Shown here: one piece after another, positions 43,572 through 45,583 of the stretch
How the letters are laid out: the number at the start of each line of letters is the position of its first letter
Numbering within the stretch: position 1 is the stretch's first letter
NCBI GenBank assembly: GCA_015057425.1
Contig: SVEL01000018.1
Coordinates: 1 to 45,583 of the forward strand
Direction: 5' to 3'
DNA from: Lachnospiraceae bacterium
GTDB lineage: Bacteria > Bacillota > Clostridia > Lachnospirales > Lachnospiraceae
Length of the DNA: 45,583 nucleotides
Program-made: the position numbers and the translations under genes
The notes under the pieces: generated by a model
Told to the model about the DNA's origin: nothing
The model's database searches: none
Seen by the model: the letters and a program-made list of their open reading frames with translations, nothing else

Positions 43572-43895
43572 ATGGCTAACGTGGGAAGAAGGCTTGGCGC
43601 AAATATCTTTACGTTGATGCAGAACTCTGGGATTAGTCGTGAAGATTTTGCCAGACAGATGAATTACACATATCGAGATGTGTGTAGAGTGATCGAAGGA
43701 AAACTTATGTTGACACCACATGAACTTGTAAAGGTTGCAGAAGTGTTGGGAACAACAAAGAAAGAATTGCTATCCTGTGAAGTTAGTGATTTTGTTCCGG
43801 AATTGCAATATATGAAAGGTTTTAGTAATGCGGAAAATTTAGATTTACTTTTAGATTTATTAGATGAATATGTGGAGTTAAAGGAAGCAATGTAA
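43572..43895 (+). CDS. XRE-family helix-turn-helix regulator
   Basis: A 107-residue DNA-binding protein. The helix-turn-helix domain spans about residues 8-66: LGANIFTLMQNSGISREDFARQMNYTYRDVCRVIEGKLMLTPHELVKVAEVLG carries the usual five-helix pattern, with SREDFARQM as first and YTYRDVCRVIEG as recognition helix. A short acidic C-terminal helix (LDLLLDLLDEYVELKEAM) may dimerise. In XRE/ImmA pairs the regulator represses its own operon and is cleaved or relieved through the ImmA protein encoded next. A hairpin with T-run follows its stop. TAGGAGG lies just before the ATG. Confidence 0.9.
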   Translation: MANVGRRLGANIFTLMQNSGISREDFARQMNYTYRDVCRVIEGKLMLTPHELVKVAEVLGTTKKELLSCEVSDFVPELQYMKGFSNAENLDLLLDLLDEYVELKEAM

Positions 43896-43900
43896 GGCAA

Positions 43901-43930
43901 AAGACTGTACGGATTCGTACAGTCTTTTTT
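43901..43930 (+). terminator. Terminator or attenuator between the XRE and ImmA genes
   Basis: A perfect 11-bp stem (AAGACTGTACG at 43901-43911 with 43916-43926), a GATT loop, and six T's (43925-43930). The GGGAGG ribosome site of the next gene starts at the very next base, so readthrough is needed to express the downstream pair from the XRE promoter. Confidence 0.8.
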
Positions 43931-43944
43931 GGGAGGTATAAACT

Positions 43945-44760
43945 ATGGACTGGGATAAGATTGAAGAAGCCCTTAAAAACATAATAAAAGATATACGTGA
44001 AAAAAGTATTATAGACAATGTTGCTATAAAGGGTGATATTTTTGGTATTTTAGAAAACACGTGTACAGTTATTTATTATCCTTTACCAGAGGAAAAAAAT
44101 AGAGGCTTTCATATCAAGAAAATTGTTAACGACAAGTTAGAAGATTTTGTTTATATTAATACAGACAAGCCAATGGCAGAGCAGATATTTGCAGCCGCCC
44201 ATGAATTTGGGCATATTTGTAATGTTGCAAAGAAAATATGGGAACGACTAGAGTACGAGGGAAAACCAACAGAAGAGGATGAAGAGGAGATTACTAACCG
44301 CTTTGCAGCGGAATTACTGATGCCGGAAGATGCTTTTAGAAATGCATTTACTGCACATATAGGTGAATTGAATATTAGATCTGGTAAGGTAAAGGCAGAT
44401 GAATTGGCCAAGGTAATGGTTTTATTGATGAATGATTTTTTAGTGCCTTATGAATCTGTTAGGAAAAGATTTGTGGAAACTAAGATTATGAATAAAGAAA
44501 CAGCGGATTTTTTGCTTAGTATAGAAGGCGTCATGCTTAATTATGTTTCAGTTTTTTTGAATGATCAGAATACTTATTTAGGAAAAGGAACCGGTGTTAA
44601 GACAATACCAGGTATAAGAGATTTGATTAAAAGTGCGGAAAGTAATAAAGTTGTAGATATGTATCTTGTTAATAAAATAAAAAAAGATTTTGATATTTAT
44701 GAACCGGATACTGAGGAGAGGGAGATAGAGATTCAAATAGGAGATAGCATAGATGATTAA
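43945..44760 (+). CDS. ImmA/IrrE family metallopeptidase
   Basis: A 271-residue zinc peptidase (COG2856/DUF955). The zinc motif HEFGH is at 86-90 (in IFAAAHEFGHICN), and the third ligand is probably E123 in RFAAELLMPEDAF, the block that marks this family. Members such as ImmA of ICEBs1 and IrrE of Deinococcus cleave a paired XRE repressor, so its probable target is the protein encoded just upstream. The C-terminal part (about 150-271) is variable and may sense a signal. Its last 8 bases overlap the start of the PIN-like gene, suggesting coupled translation. Confidence 0.9.
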   Translation: MDWDKIEEALKNIIKDIREKSIIDNVAIKGDIFGILENTCTVIYYPLPEEKNRGFHIKKIVNDKLEDFVYINTDKPMAEQIFAAAHEFGHICNVAKKIWERLEYEGKPTEEDEEEITNRFAAELLMPEDAFRNAFTAHIGELNIRSGKVKADELAKVMVLLMNDFLVPYESVRKRFVETKIMNKETADFLLSIEGVMLNYVSVFLNDQNTYLGKGTGVKTIPGIRDLIKSAESNKVVDMYLVNKIKKDFDIYEPDTEEREIEIQIGDSIDD

Positions 44761-45415
44761 AAAGGATGTATTGGTAGACACGGTCTTTTTAAATAAGCTA
44801 TCAGAACATGGTAAAGATATTAATACTTTTAAGAAAATATTAGATGAGTTGAGTTTTTGCCCAGTTGTTCATCCGTATATTGCTGAGAATGAATTGGATA
44901 TGTTTCCATATTTTCATAATTTAGTAAAGGAAGGATACATCAAAATAATTGATTATAGTGAGTTCTTGTCGGATGAAGAAGATAAAGAATACTATGCTGA
45001 TAACTTCATAGAAATCCACGACGAAATTAGAAGATATTTGGAGGCAAATGGAGGAAAGAAGCAATTAGAAAAGCTATGTTTACCTAAGAGACAGACGATT
45101 TTTACATATAGAAAAGCAGGTATGAGCCTTGGCGATGTGCACATGATTTTAATGGCATTTTTCTTGCAAATACCTATAATTCTTACGGAAGATTCAGATA
45201 TTGAATTGCTCAGGTCAATTACAAAAAGAAAAATGGCAAGAGAGGGATATCAATTAGAGATTTTGAATTCAGTAGATGTGATGATAAGCATAGCAATCAA
45301 AAAAGAGAGTTCATTTTCTAAGAAGGAATTAGAGAAATTAGTAAAAAGAATAGGAGACAGAGAACATTTGTCTAAGGTTAAGACAGCATGGAATTCTGTT
45401 CATAATGATTTGTAG
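44753..45415 (+). CDS. PIN-like domain protein, putative nuclease
   Basis: A 220-residue protein with a PIN-like pattern of acidic residues: D9 in DVLVDTVFLNKL, E45/E47 in YIAENELDMF, D128 in SLGDVHMILMAFFLQIPI, and D147/D149 in ILTEDSDIELL. The order, with a hydrophobic helix after the third acid and a strand before the fourth, matches PIN ribonucleases such as VapC, but the protein is longer than VapC and the middle insertion (about 60-120) is charged. The overlap with the ImmA gene points to a joint unit, with this protein a candidate toxin or effector. Identification rests on motif reading only. Confidence 0.65.
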   Translation: MIKKDVLVDTVFLNKLSEHGKDINTFKKILDELSFCPVVHPYIAENELDMFPYFHNLVKEGYIKIIDYSEFLSDEEDKEYYADNFIEIHDEIRRYLEANGGKKQLEKLCLPKRQTIFTYRKAGMSLGDVHMILMAFFLQIPIILTEDSDIELLRSITKRKMAREGYQLEILNSVDVMISIAIKKESSFSKKELEKLVKRIGDREHLSKVKTAWNSVHNDL

Positions 45416-45469
45416 TTATACATATATGATGATTGCTTTTTAGAAAAAGATTAAGAATATAAGGAGACT

Positions 45470-45494
45470 AACTATTAGAAGTCAATAGTTTTTT
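45470..45494 (+). terminator. Probable terminator after the PIN-like gene
   Basis: AACTATT (45470-45476) and AATAGTT (45484-45490) pair perfectly around a 7-base loop, followed by four more T's. The stem is AT-rich and weak. Beyond it, to the window end, I see no gene. Confidence 0.5.
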
Positions 45495-45583
45495 GAAAAA
45501 ATTATTATCTAAAAAAGGGTAACCTTAATAAATCCTCATTACTGGGGATTTCAAAATAAGATATAGTTAACTGCCACTACTCA

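Noticed and set aside
45416..45583. A further gene or attachment site at the right edge
   Set aside because: No open frame of note or repeat with a partner elsewhere in the window was found; only a weak terminator is visible.

Overview
The window looks like a chromosomal segment of a low-GC anaerobic Firmicute, most likely a Lachnospiraceae-type Clostridium relative. The support is a large Bacillus/Clostridium-type SRP RNA, TTGACA/TATAAT-like promoters with GGAGG ribosome sites, and the mix of genes (C_GCAxxG protein, DUF5662 protein, YveK/CpsD-type capsule regulators). The assignment is an inference from gene content; no rRNA or tRNA gene was seen.

Region 1 (1-21,612) is mostly housekeeping. 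On the minus strand there is a small membrane protein and a malQ-plsC-DUF5662 run. A degenerate HD-domain protein, a GNAT acetyltransferase and tadA follow on the plus strand. The SRP RNA (minus) and putP (plus) are divergently transcribed. The run then continues with pth, mfd, a PrsA/SurA-like foldase and a C_GCAxxG protein, and a convergent prepilin peptidase. After these come a repeat-bearing membrane protein, a PurF-like protein that lacks the N-terminal cysteine nucleophile, an Rpn-like nuclease (minus) and a phosphoketolase with its own promoter and leader hairpin.

Region 2 (21,613-43,327) is a Wzx/Wzy-type exopolysaccharide or capsule locus. It starts with a promoter overlapped by a perfect inverted repeat, then the regulatory genes cpsB (phosphatase), cpsC/Wzz (with five 12-residue repeats at its C-terminus) and cpsD (tyrosine kinase), and a membrane-anchored Ig-like protein. 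A 4,6-dehydratase, a phosphoglycosyl transferase and a short-chain reductase probably make and load the first sugar. From 28,670 to 42,016 the DNA becomes visibly more AT-rich. This cassette carries the strain-specific part: glycosyltransferases (including a PssD/PssE pair and a WecF-like enzyme), acyltransferases, Wzy, a MurJ-type Wzx, a WecE aminotransferase, a ParB/sulfiredoxin-fold protein, two ATP-grasp ligases and an SLC13-type transporter. A UDP-glucose dehydrogenase with its own likely promoter closes the locus.

The most interesting signal is the 34,849-42,016 block. WecE plus a WecF-like transferase suggests an enterobacterial-common-antigen-like Fuc4N sugar in a Gram-positive. The adjacent ATP-grasp ligases, ParB-fold protein, transporter and NeuD/PglD-like acyltransferase suggest that its amino group, or a neighbouring group, carries an unusual amide-linked substituent.

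Region 3 (43,328-45,583) is a compact XRE regulator / ImmA-IrrE metallopeptidase / PIN-like nuclease module with a candidate operator and an internal terminator. It resembles a toxin-antitoxin or defence-type unit.
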